NCBI GenBank assembly: GCA_026706455.1
Contig: JAPOYS010000048.1
Location: forward strand, 1-34,396
Reading direction: 5' to 3'
Source: Chloroflexota bacterium
GTDB lineage: Bacteria; Chloroflexota; Anaerolineae; Aggregatilineales; Phototrophicaceae
DNA length: 34,396 bases
Each line of letters starts with the position of its first letter. Position 1 is the first letter of the stretch. Below, in pieces: positions 22,934 through 31,090 of the stretch. The position numbers and the translations under genes were made by a program. The notes under the pieces were generated by a model. The model was not told where the DNA came from and made no database searches. It saw only the letters and a list, made by a program, of their open reading frames with translations.

Positions 22934-25900
22934 TCATTTTCGCCTGGGGAAGCGCGAGAGGATCGTCAGCGGCTCCGGCATCTTGACGCGCCGGCCCAGC
23001 CTGAGCTCGGCGAAATCAAGAGGCTTGGCGCGGCCCGCGCCCGCGAAAACGGATAGCCGCGTCCCCGGCTTGCGGAAATCTCGCTGCATCAGCGCCTGTC
23101 CGAGTTGAAATCCTTCGGAATCGATGTTGCAACTGGTGACAATGCCGACAACGCGGCCGCGGGCGTTGACGATCGGGTCGCCGTAATGCGCCGGGCGAGC
23201 GCCTCTATTGTCCAGGCGGAAGCGGCTGACCTGAGTTTTGCGTTTCGCCTCATGCTCAATGAAGGCGCGCTTGCCGACGAAGAAGGGCTTGTAGAGCTTG
23301 ACGTAGGCGCCGAAGCCGGCCTCGGCCGGGTTCAGGTTCAGATCGCCGGCCAGTTCCAAGCCATAGAGAGGCAAGCCCGCTTCGGTGCGCAGGCTGTCGC
23401 GGGCGGCCAAGCCGCAGGGCGTCGCGCCCAGATCTAGCAGCGCCCGGAAGAGCTCGGCCGCGCGATCAGGATGTACAAAAAGTTCGAAGGCGACGCGCTC
23501 GCCGGTATAGCCGGTGCGCGAGACGATGAGATCAATGCCGCCTAGCGTCGCCTGCATTACGCCCGCCCACTTCAAGCGCTTAATCGCGGCGAGGTCCGCA
23601 TCACTGCCGCCGAGCCGCAGCAGGCAGTCGCGGCTCTGGGGACCTTGCAGCGCGATGTCGACGCGGCGTTCCGCGCCGGCTTGCCGCAGCCGCAAGTCGC
23701 GCAGTTGGACTCGGTCGCGTCCCTCGATTCGCCGGCTCCGATCGCGCGCGTCAATCAAAACGGCGCCATCCAGCACGCCCTTGAGCCAAGCCCAGTTTTT
23801 GTCGTTGTTGGCCGCGTTGACAACGGCGAGGTAGCGCTCGTCCTCAATGCGATAAATCATCAAGTCGTCGAGCGGGACGCCGTCGACATCCAGCAAGTAG
23901 GTGTACTGCGAATCGCCGACATTCAGCCGCCTGACATCGTTGGTCGTTACCTGGTCGAGGAAGTGCTCGGCGCCGCCGCCGAAAACTTCAAAGACGCCCA
24001 TATGCGTCACGTCAAATATGCCGGCGTCGCGCCGGACAGCCCGGTGCTCGTCGCTGACGGATTTGTACCAGAGCGGCATGTCATAGCCGGCGAAGGGCGC
24101 CATCTTAGCGCCTAATTCGCGGTGCAAGCTGTGCAGGGGCGTTTCCAACAGCATGTCTGTCGTGGCGACATCGGGGACGAATTTGGGGAGATCGCTTCCA
24201 TCCCCCCATCCCCCGTCCCCTTCCCCCACAGGGAGGGAAGGGGTGGAAGCTGACTTCGAATGCAAATCAGAAGCCCCTCCCTCTTTATGGGGGAGGGGTT
24301 TGGGGTGGGGGCCGTTGATGCCGACGTGGTAGGCCTTTTGCGCGTATCCGGCGCCGTCGGCAAGCGCGATCGGCTGCGCTTCGCCTAGAATCTTCACAGC
24401 GACGGGTCCCGGCAGCTTGGCCTGCAGGTCCGTCTCATCAAAGAGGGCGTAGCCATCGCTAAGCGCGCGCAGCCAGGCGACCGCCCGATCGGCGCGTCCC
24501 GCAATCTTGAGCCGGTATTCGCTCGCTGATGCGCGGGCGACTGAGCCGCTGGCCATGACTGAGCCATCTTTATCGAGAATCCGTGTCGGCTGGCTTTCGC
24601 CGGCGTCCAAGGAAGCGACATCGCTCGTCGTGGCGATCTGCAGGAAAGCGCCCGCTACCGCTCCCTCCACGCTGATTTCAAGGCTGCTTTCGCGCTCGGG
24701 ATCTTCGAGGCTGTAGAAATGGGGATAGCCGTCGGCCACGACATCGGTGTCGATGCCGCTGCTGGCAGAGAGCTGGCGGGCGCGCCGGGCGGCCGATTGC
24801 AGCGCGTCGAAATCCACCTTGGCGCGCGGCAGCGGCTTTACGCGACCCGTGAGACTGAAGGGCCGGCAGGCGTCGAGCACATCGCCAATGATACTCGCCA
24901 GCTCATTGATTTCGGCTGCGCCCATGCCGCGCTGCGTGACCCAGGTCGTGCCCAGCCGAATGCCGCTTGGCCGCAGCGCCGAGGCGTCGCCAGGGATCGT
25001 CTGCCGGTTGACGACGATGCCGGCCAGATCGAGAATGCGCGCCGCCATATCGCCGCTCAGCTTGGTCCCATCGCTTCCCACAATCGTCTTGCAGTCGAGC
25101 AGGAGCAGGTGCGTGTCCGTCCCGCCATGGGGCAAACGGAAGCCGCGCTCGGCCAGCTTGGCGGCCAGGCGCTCGGCGTTGACCAGCGTCTGTCGCTGCA
25201 ACTGTCGGAACTGCTCCGTGCCGGCGATGCGCAGCGCGACGGCCAGCGCCGCCATCGCATTAACGTGGGGTCCGCCTTGTTCGCCCGGGAAGACGGCGCG
25301 GTCGAGCTTTCGCGACAGGTCCTGCCGATGCGTGATGAGGACGGCGCCGCGCGGTCCGTTAAGCGTCTTGTGGGTGGTGAAACTGACGACATCGGCGATG
25401 CCGACCGGATTAGGATAGACACCGGCCGCGATCAAGCCGGCGACATGGGCGACATCAGCCAGCAAGTAGGCGCCGACTTCATCGGCGATGCGGCGATACG
25501 CGTTCCAGTCGGCCGCGTAAGGGTAGCTGCTGAATCCGCCGATGATCAAGCGCGGTTTGTGTTGACGCGCGAGCGTCAGCATTCCGTCGTAGTCGATTCG
25601 CTCGGTCTCTGGATCGATGGTGTAGCCGACGATGTTGTAATTGATGCCGCTGCGGTTGACCGGGCTGCCGTGCGTGAGATGCCCGCCCATAATCAAGTCC
25701 ATGCCCATAACGGTATCGCCGACATCAAGCAAGGCTGAGTAGACAGCATTGTTGGCCGGCGCGCCCGAGAGCGGCTGCACGTTCACATAGAGGTCATCCG
25801 CGCTTAGTCCGTTGCCGGCGAAGCGTTCGGCAGCCCGGCGTCTGGCGAGCGATTCCAGGATATTGGCGTATTCCGCGCCTTTGTAATAGCGCTGGTCGGC

Positions 25901-26167
25901 GTTGCGCCGAAACTCGGCGAGACGTTCTTCGTAGTTTAGAATCTCGGGTTCAGTCATTGCGCGGGAGTTATCCAGCGGGTAACCCTCGGCGTAGATATTG
26001 TGAAAGGGCGAACTGAGCGCGTCTCGAACGGCGAAGGGCACTGTACTCTCGGAAGGGATCAGAATCAGTTTTTCTTGCTGCCGCGCCGTCTCGTGGCGGA
26101 TCAGCTCGGCGACAGCCGGGTCCAATGCAGCAATGCCAGCGCGAAAGAGAAAGTCAGTCGTGGTCAT
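22934..26167 (-). CDS. Serine hydroxymethyltransferase-aminomethyltransferase fusion (GlyA-GcvT)
   Basis: This is a single uninterrupted frame of 1077 residues. Residues about 10-450 are SHMT, with the PLP Lys267 in VSFTTHKTLNGPRG and YAEGYP at 59-64. An extra block of about 26 residues (65-92) sits between YAEGYP and RYYKGAEY. Residues about 455-615 are a middle region I cannot assign. Residues 619-655 are a repeat-derived linker. Residues about 668-1060 are GcvT: FAGYDMPLWY, FDVTHMGVFEV, TTNDVRRLNVGDSQYTYLLD, PLDDLMIYR and SRTGYTGE. GcvT releases methylene-THF from the GcvH-bound aminomethyl group, and SHMT can use it to make serine from glycine, so one protein may couple both steps. No glycine riboswitch precedes it; TAGAAT boxes (26205-26210, 26228-26233) are candidate promoters. 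The gcv operon lies 7 kb away. Confidence 0.93.
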   Translation of the reverse strand: MTTTDFLFRAGIAALDPAVAELIRHETARQQEKLILIPSESTVPFAVRDALSSPFHNIYAEGYPLDNSRAMTEPEILNYEERLAEFRRNADQRYYKGAEYANILESLARRRAAERFAGNGLSADDLYVNVQPLSGAPANNAVYSALLDVGDTVMGMDLIMGGHLTHGSPVNRSGINYNIVGYTIDPETERIDYDGMLTLARQHKPRLIIGGFSSYPYAADWNAYRRIADEVGAYLLADVAHVAGLIAAGVYPNPVGIADVVSFTTHKTLNGPRGAVLITHRQDLSRKLDRAVFPGEQGGPHVNAMAALAVALRIAGTEQFRQLQRQTLVNAERLAAKLAERGFRLPHGGTDTHLLLLDCKTIVGSDGTKLSGDMAARILDLAGIVVNRQTIPGDASALRPSGIRLGTTWVTQRGMGAAEINELASIIGDVLDACRPFSLTGRVKPLPRAKVDFDALQSAARRARQLSASSGIDTDVVADGYPHFYSLEDPERESSLEISVEGAVAGAFLQIATTSDVASLDAGESQPTRILDKDGSVMASGSVARASASEYRLKIAGRADRAVAWLRALSDGYALFDETDLQAKLPGPVAVKILGEAQPIALADGAGYAQKAYHVGINGPHPKPLPHKEGGASDLHSKSASTPSLPVGEGDGGWGDGSDLPKFVPDVATTDMLLETPLHSLHRELGAKMAPFAGYDMPLWYKSVSDEHRAVRRDAGIFDVTHMGVFEVFGGGAEHFLDQVTTNDVRRLNVGDSQYTYLLDVDGVPLDDLMIYRIEDERYLAVVNAANNDKNWAWLKGVLDGAVLIDARDRSRRIEGRDRVQLRDLRLRQAGAERRVDIALQGPQSRDCLLRLGGSDADLAAIKRLKWAGVMQATLGGIDLIVSRTGYTGERVAFELFVHPDRAAELFRALLDLGATPCGLAARDSLRTEAGLPLYGLELAGDLNLNPAEAGFGAYVKLYKPFFVGKRAFIEHEAKRKTQVSRFRLDNRGARPAHYGDPIVNARGRVVGIVTSCNIDSEGFQLGQALMQRDFRKPGTRLSVFAGAGRAKPLDFAELRLGRRVKMPEPLTILSRFPRRK
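24196..24312. repeat. C/G-rich two-hairpin element inside glyA-gcvT
   Basis: CCCCTTCCC (24217-24225) pairs perfectly with GGGAAGGGG (24235-24243), and CCCCTCCC (24274-24281) with GGGAGGGG (24291-24298). The outer C-rich and G-rich ends (near 24201-24215 and 24299-24311) can also pair. On the coding strand it reads in frame as GPHPKPLPHKEGG and then TPSLPVGEGDGGWG. This is a second repeat family, distinct from the GTAGGGGCG one but with the same double-hairpin layout. Confidence 0.8.
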
Positions 26168-26274
26168 GGACAGGTCCGCCGCTTACGATTGGTTGCGAGA
26201 GCCAATTCTAGCACGGCGACATTTCTGATTCTATGCCGCGCTCGCTGCGAGAAACAGGCGGGAGAACAAAACAC

Positions 26275-27354
26275 TCAGTCTTTGCGCGTGATGTCGCTGA
26301 TATCCGGAAAACGCGCGAAGACGCAAGTTCCGTCCTCCATGCAAGCGAGCAACTCCGCAGCCACCGCTTCCGCGATCCTCGAGTTAATTTCGGGACCATA
26401 GTGCCAGCTAGGCTGATAGAATGACTCTTCCGTGTATTCGACCCCCAAGAAATCCTCCGCATCTATGAAATCGTAATGCTCTTTGAAATGGTCCTTGCGC
26501 GGGCGTCAGGACGGGAAGAGTTGATCGCGAACAGCATACATCAAGCCAGCGAGCCGGCTTATGTCCCAGAGCGGCGATGCAAAGTCCCGCCCCCGGTAAT
26601 ACGCTTCGTGCTCGGCCAAGGGATGGCTGTCAAATGCGGCGAACGCGTCCATGAGTTCCTCAGGCGGCAAAGCCGGCGAGTTAACTAGCGCCAGCTGGCC
26701 GTCTTCAAGGATGAAGCGAGGCCTCGAATATACGACGCCGGCCTGACCGTAAAGCAGTTGAAACACATTGACATTGCGGTCGAGGTTTTCTCCTTGGAAG
26801 ACGAAAATCACAATGTCAGGCGAATAATCCGCGCCCTGGTGGCGCCAGCGCAGAAACGCCTGCACCATGCCGTAGCCGCCGACGCCGAAGTTTAGCACTT
26901 CGGTGTTGAAGCCCGCCCGGTTCAGCAAATTCTCGAGCTTATAGCCCCAAACTTCGTCGTCTTTGACTTCAGCCCCAGCGACGAAAGAATCGCCAAATAG
27001 CGCGATGCGCAAGGTATCGCTAGCAGGCTGCAACGCGAATTCACGCAGCGCGCGCATGCCCGCGCCGTTGATCGTGAAGCCGCCATCCTCCCGAACTGAA
27101 TTCGGCTTGTAAGCCCAGCCCAATTGGGGATCGGGAATGATAGTCGCTTCGTCCTTGTTCTTGAGATATTTCTCAACTTTGGCACGCAAGCTATTGAGCC
27201 GCAGGTTGTAGGGCGGCAGACTATAGCTGCCGACGCGAAACTAACCGTCCTCGTCGGTTTCTCCCGCCAGACGCACGGCGAATTCCAGCAGGACGATCGT
27301 CAGCAGAAATGCGCCCAGAACGAGCAAGATACGCTGCAAGAGATCGCGAGACAA
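26275..27354 (-). pseudogene. Degenerate SGNH-hydrolase-like gene with two in-frame stops
   Basis: This is a paralogue of the intact gene just upstream (27448-28710). One frame can be followed for 360 codons from TTG 27354 (GGAG 8 bases before it). It runs through a membrane anchor (RILLVLGAFLLTIVLLEF) and GETDEDG, then a TAG at 27241-27243. It continues through LGWAYKPNSV, the catalytic GDSFVAG and VLNFGVGGYGM, then a TGA at 26506-26508. The C-terminal tail (WHYGPEINSRIAEAVAAELL) then runs to 26275. About 60-75 residues present in the intact copy are missing around the TGA. The largest open piece is 26506-27189 (227 residues). Two stops plus a deletion indicate a dead gene. Confidence 0.8.
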
Positions 27355-27447
27355 TTGGTCGGCTCCGATTTCTATCGCTCAAATCGCAATCATATCACGG
27401 CTGACTGTGAGGCGCTTGCTGGAACCGCGCCCGGGATATCGTCTGCT

Positions 27448-28710
27448 TTACCTTTTCGCGCTTCGATCAGCGGCAGTGAACGCGGCCAGGTCATCGAACC
27501 GCGCGAGACGACAGGCGCCGCTATCGATGCAATTGGCGAGCTCGCCCGCAAGGACGCGGGCCAGCAGCGCATGAAGCGGAGGTCCATAGTGCTTGGTGGC
27601 GCTCCAGAAGGCGTCGTCCACGACAGCAGGCCTCAGGCGCTCTTCCAAGGCAACATAGTTGTAGGTCTGGCGGCAGTGCTCCAGCAGGAAATCGTAGATG
27701 GGGCGGGGGCGCGGCAAGTTGCTGAAGTATCGCTTTAGATGGCTCTGCAAAGGCAGATGCAAAACGACAAACTCTGCGCCTGCCGCCGCGGCGTCACGGG
27801 CGAAGTCATCGATTATCGCTTTGCCAAGTTCGCCACCTTCGCTGCCCGGCGTATAGATGCCTGGTTCTTCTTCTTGCTGGCGCAGCGCCTCGAACAAGAT
27901 GCCGGCAAGCCGACTCGATGACCACCAGCGCGCGGCTCGGAAGCGATTCCGGTAATAGAATTCGTAGGGCGCGAGCGGATGATCGCTGAAGTTCTCGAAG
28001 ATGGCTATGAGCTGCTCGGGCGGCAATGCTGGCGAGTTAAGCAGCTGCAGTTCGCCCTCTAGTATGGCGAAACGGGGCTTGGAAAAAGCGGGCCCGCTTG
28101 GATGCAGGAGTTGCCGGAAGACGTTCACATTCCGCTTCAAGTTCTCCGGCTGCAAACCGAAGATGACGATATCGGGCGAAAAGCTTTTTCCGAGCCGCTG
28201 CCAACGCAGATAGGCCTGGCCCATGCCGTAAGCGCCAACGCCGAAATTCAGCACCTCCGCGCGTATGCCGGCGTCAGCCAATTCCTGCTCGAGCTGGTAG
28301 CTCCAGACCTCGTCATCGGCGACATCATCGCCCGCGGTAAAGGAATCGCCAAATACGGCGATGCGCAGACTATTCGCCGGCGGCGCCTTGCTGAAGTCGC
28401 GGCGGGAGCGGAAGCCGGCAGAATTAATCGTAAATGTCCCGCCCTGACGAACTGAATTGGGGCGAAAGGACCAGCCCAGCCATTCATCGTAGACGACGAT
28501 CGCGAATTCCTTGTTGACGATATAGTCCTCAACCTGTCCGCGCAATTCGGTAACTGGCAGATTTGGCGGCTCCAATATGAATTGCATAAAGGTAAAGCGC
28601 CCGTCGGCATCGGTTTCCCCCAGCGCTCGCACCAGAATTTCCAGCGCGAGCAGCGTACACAGAATTGCGACAAGGGCAATCGACGCGTGGATGAAAAGTT
28701 GGCGGCGCAA
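27448..28710 (-). CDS. SGNH/GDSL hydrolase-like membrane-anchored protein
   Basis: The 420-residue protein has an N-terminal membrane anchor (about residues 7-28) and an exported SGNH-type domain. The nucleophile block is IAVFGDSFTAGDD, followed by VLNFGVGAYGMGQAYLRW and VIFGLQPENLKRNVNVF. The likely C-terminal catalytic His lies in SATKHYGPPL. Such proteins act as esterases or O-acetyl-transfer enzymes on envelope glycans; the exact reaction is unknown. The start codon is TTG 28710, with GGAG 6 bases upstream. A degenerate paralogue follows 93 bases downstream on the same strand. It is divergent from the EF-G-like gene. Confidence 0.82.
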   Translation of the reverse strand: MRRQLFIHASIALVAILCTLLALEILVRALGETDADGRFTFMQFILEPPNLPVTELRGQVEDYIVNKEFAIVVYDEWLGWSFRPNSVRQGGTFTINSAGFRSRRDFSKAPPANSLRIAVFGDSFTAGDDVADDEVWSYQLEQELADAGIRAEVLNFGVGAYGMGQAYLRWQRLGKSFSPDIVIFGLQPENLKRNVNVFRQLLHPSGPAFSKPRFAILEGELQLLNSPALPPEQLIAIFENFSDHPLAPYEFYYRNRFRAARWWSSSRLAGILFEALRQQEEEPGIYTPGSEGGELGKAIIDDFARDAAAAGAEFVVLHLPLQSHLKRYFSNLPRPRPIYDFLLEHCRQTYNYVALEERLRPAVVDDAFWSATKHYGPPLHALLARVLAGELANCIDSGACRLARFDDLAAFTAADRSAKR

Positions 28711-28786
28711 GTGATTCTCCGCTCTGTCTGGTCCGCCTCAGGCGCCGACGATCAGGCGACTATAGGCAGCGCGCTAAATCGCGCCA

Positions 28787-28816
28787 ATTATACATCCGAA
28801 GCGCCGCCTGCGTGAA
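28787..28816 (-). promoter_or_regulatory. Promoter of the SGNH-hydrolase-like genes
   Basis: On the minus strand, TATAAT (28787-28792) has TTCACG 18 bases upstream (28811-28816). The transcript would have a leader of about 70 bases before TTG 28710. It is arranged back to back with the EF-G-like promoter. Confidence 0.5.
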
Positions 28817-28846
28817 ACCGATACGGGCCGAGGGACAGATGTTACT

Positions 28847-28875
28847 TTGACAATCTCGCTTCCCGTCTATACAAT
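28847..28875 (+). promoter_or_regulatory. Promoter of the EF-G-like gene
   Basis: The consensus TTGACA (28847-28852), a 17-base spacer and TACAAT (28870-28875) form the best sigma-70-type promoter in the window. The start codon lies 84 bases downstream. Confidence 0.75.
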
Positions 28876-28959
28876 TCACGACGCTTGTGGCTCGCCGTGA
28901 GCCGTTGACTTTCGAATCTTGCAGTCCGTATGCGGGCTTTATTGGAGGCGATCTCCCTT

Positions 28960-31023
28960 ATGAAGGAATACCAAACGGAAAACATCAGAAACGTCGCCTT
29001 GGTGGGGCATCAAGGCAGCGGCAAAACCTCCCTGGTGGAGGCGCTCCTATACGCGACTGGCGCCACGACTCGGATGGGCCATATTTCCGAATCGAATATG
29101 GTTTCGGACTGGGACGACGAGGAAAAGACGCGCGGTCTGTCGCTGTCCACATCCTTGGCGCCCGTTGAATTCGAAGACGTGAAGATCAATGTGCTTGACG
29201 CGCCGGGATTCACCGATTTTCAAGGCGAGCTTAAGAACGCGATTCTAGCGGCTGATTCGGTGATTGTGGTAATCGACGCGGTTGCCGGTGTTGAGGTGGG
29301 CACAGAGCTGGCTTGGGAATACGCGCGCCTGTCCGAACAGCCTATCATTGCTGTCATCAACAAAATGGATCGCGAGAACGCGGATTATGAGGGCGTTCTC
29401 GAGCAGCTGCGGACTCAATTTGACGACTACAAATTCATTCAGATCATGCTGCCGATCGTCCAGCAGGCCGAATTCCGCGGCGTCGCCAACGCGCTGACGC
29501 AGAAAGCCTATTTCGGCGCCGGCGCTGACCGCGCGGACCTGCCGGAGGAATACGCCGATGCGCTGGCAGAAGCGCACATGCAATTGATGGAAGCGGCGGC
29601 TGAAGCCGATGATGACCTGCTCGAGAAGTATTTTGAGGATGAGACGCTGTCATTTGACGAAATCCGCGCCGGCATGCGCAAGGCGTCGCGCTCGCCGGAG
29701 CTGAAAACAGTGCCCGTGTTTACGCTTTCCGGCACGGAGAACATCGGCACCGTCCCGCTGATGGAAGCGCTGGTGGCTTATACGGCGCCGCCCAGCGAAC
29801 GGCGCGTGGAGATCCGGCGCGGCGATGAAGCGGATGCGCTGCAGCCGCCGCATGGCGCCGGCGATCCATTGGCCGCCTACGTATTCAAGACTTTGAACGA
29901 TCGCTACGTAGGCACGCTCAATTATTTTCGGATCTTTTCCGGCGCGATTTCCAGCGACGGGCGCTATACCAACGCAGACAGCGGGGCCGACGAGCGCTTC
30001 AATTCGCTCTTTGTGATGCGCGGCAAGGAGCAGTTCCCGGTCAAGACCCTGCATGCCGGCGACATCGGCGTGGTGGCCAAGCTGGCGGATACCAAGACGG
30101 GCGACACCTTTGTGGAGGCTGACTCGGACATTCGCATTGTCGCCCCGGATTTCCCGGCGCCGCTCTATATGCTGGCGGTAAAGCCGCGGACGCAGGCGGA
30201 CAGCGCCAAAATGGGTCCGACGCTCAGCAACCTTTGCGATGCCGACCCGACATTGCGCTGGCGCCAGGACGGCGATACGCGGCAGACAGTCCTGGAAGGC
30301 ATGGGGCAGATCCATCTGGAGGTCACGCTGAAACGGGCGGACGCGCTCGGTGTCGGCATCGAAACTGACATGCCCAAGGTGCCCTACCGCGAGACCATAA
30401 CTAGCAACGCCGAATCGAGTTATACGCACAAGAAACAGACGGGCGGCGCCGGGCAGTATGGCCGCGTGGATCTCAAGATCGAGCCGACGATCGAGGGCTT
30501 CGAGTTCGAATCGTCCGTATTTGGCGGGGCGATCTCGCAGCAATTTGTGGCTTCAACCGAAAAGGGCATCCGCGCTGTACTGCCGGATGGGGTCATCGCT
30601 GGTTTCCCGGTTGAGCGTGTGAAAGTCAACGTCTTCGACGGCAAGGAGCATCCGGTCGATTCGAAGGATATCGCCTTTCAGATCGCCGGGCGCGAGGCTT
30701 TTCGCGACGCCTTCCGCAAGGCGAAGCCGGTTCTGCTGGAGCCGATCATGGATGTCAGGATCACCGTGCCTGAATCAATGATGGGCGATATCATGAGCGA
30801 TCTCAATACGCGGCGCGGTCGCGTCCAAGGCATGGATACGATCGGCATTAAGAGCGTCGTCACAGCCGAAGTGCCGCTGGCGGAGATGCTGCGCTACGGC
30901 AACGACTTGCGCTCAATGACCGGCGGGCGCGGCATCTACACGATGGATTTCAATCGCTATGATCGTGTGCCGGCTTACGTCCAGGACGAGATCATCGCCG
31001 AGGTTGCGGCGGCGGCGCAATAG
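28960..31023 (+). CDS. Elongation factor G-like GTPase
   Basis: The 687-residue protein has the full EF-G layout: G domain, domain II, and III-V through to the C-terminus. G1 is GHQGSGKT (16-23), G3 is DAPGF (Asp80) and G4 is NKMD (Asn134). The switch-I block EEKTRGLSLSTS and G1 differ from canonical FusA, which has AHIDAGKTT and ERERGITI. It therefore belongs with the EF-G-like (EF-G-2) paralogues rather than the main translocase. Domain IV contains KKQTGGAGQYGRV, and domain V has RRGRVQGM. ATG 28960 has GGAGG 12 bases upstream; ATG 28930 is in frame but lacks a site. The role is probably a specialised ribosome function; translocation, recycling and stress roles are all known for paralogues. 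Confidence 0.9.
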   Translation: MKEYQTENIRNVALVGHQGSGKTSLVEALLYATGATTRMGHISESNMVSDWDDEEKTRGLSLSTSLAPVEFEDVKINVLDAPGFTDFQGELKNAILAADSVIVVIDAVAGVEVGTELAWEYARLSEQPIIAVINKMDRENADYEGVLEQLRTQFDDYKFIQIMLPIVQQAEFRGVANALTQKAYFGAGADRADLPEEYADALAEAHMQLMEAAAEADDDLLEKYFEDETLSFDEIRAGMRKASRSPELKTVPVFTLSGTENIGTVPLMEALVAYTAPPSERRVEIRRGDEADALQPPHGAGDPLAAYVFKTLNDRYVGTLNYFRIFSGAISSDGRYTNADSGADERFNSLFVMRGKEQFPVKTLHAGDIGVVAKLADTKTGDTFVEADSDIRIVAPDFPAPLYMLAVKPRTQADSAKMGPTLSNLCDADPTLRWRQDGDTRQTVLEGMGQIHLEVTLKRADALGVGIETDMPKVPYRETITSNAESSYTHKKQTGGAGQYGRVDLKIEPTIEGFEFESSVFGGAISQQFVASTEKGIRAVLPDGVIAGFPVERVKVNVFDGKEHPVDSKDIAFQIAGREAFRDAFRKAKPVLLEPIMDVRITVPESMMGDIMSDLNTRRGRVQGMDTIGIKSVVTAEVPLAEMLRYGNDLRSMTGGRGIYTMDFNRYDRVPAYVQDEIIAEVAAAAQ

Positions 31024-31030
31024 GCATGTA

Positions 31031-31053
31031 GGGGCGACACTGTGTGCCGCCCC
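31031..31053. repeat. Single-arm palindrome between the EF-G-like gene and ftsH
   Basis: GGGGCGACAC pairs with GTGCCGCCCC (one mismatch) around TGT, preceded by TGTA. It is one arm of the GTAGGGGCG family and starts 8 bases after the EF-G-like stop, between two convergent genes. A terminator-like or mRNA-end role is possible; no U-tract follows on either strand. Confidence 0.6.
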
Positions 31054-31090
31054 GGCTTTGCGGATTATGGCATCTCGCCGGGAACGCGCC

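Noticed and set aside
24719..25738. 339-codon open frame opposite the SHMT domain
   Set aside because: It is an antisense shadow of highly conserved SHMT sequence.
26506..27243. Stop-codon readthrough or recoding (TAG and TGA) in the SGNH paralogue
   Set aside because: No downstream recoding element is evident, no selenocysteine or pyrrolysine gene is nearby, and a large deletion sits at the TGA; pseudogene decay is simpler.
29650..30543. 297-codon minus-strand frame opposite the EF-G-like gene
   Set aside because: It has no motif, and the plus strand has all the GTPase motifs in order.
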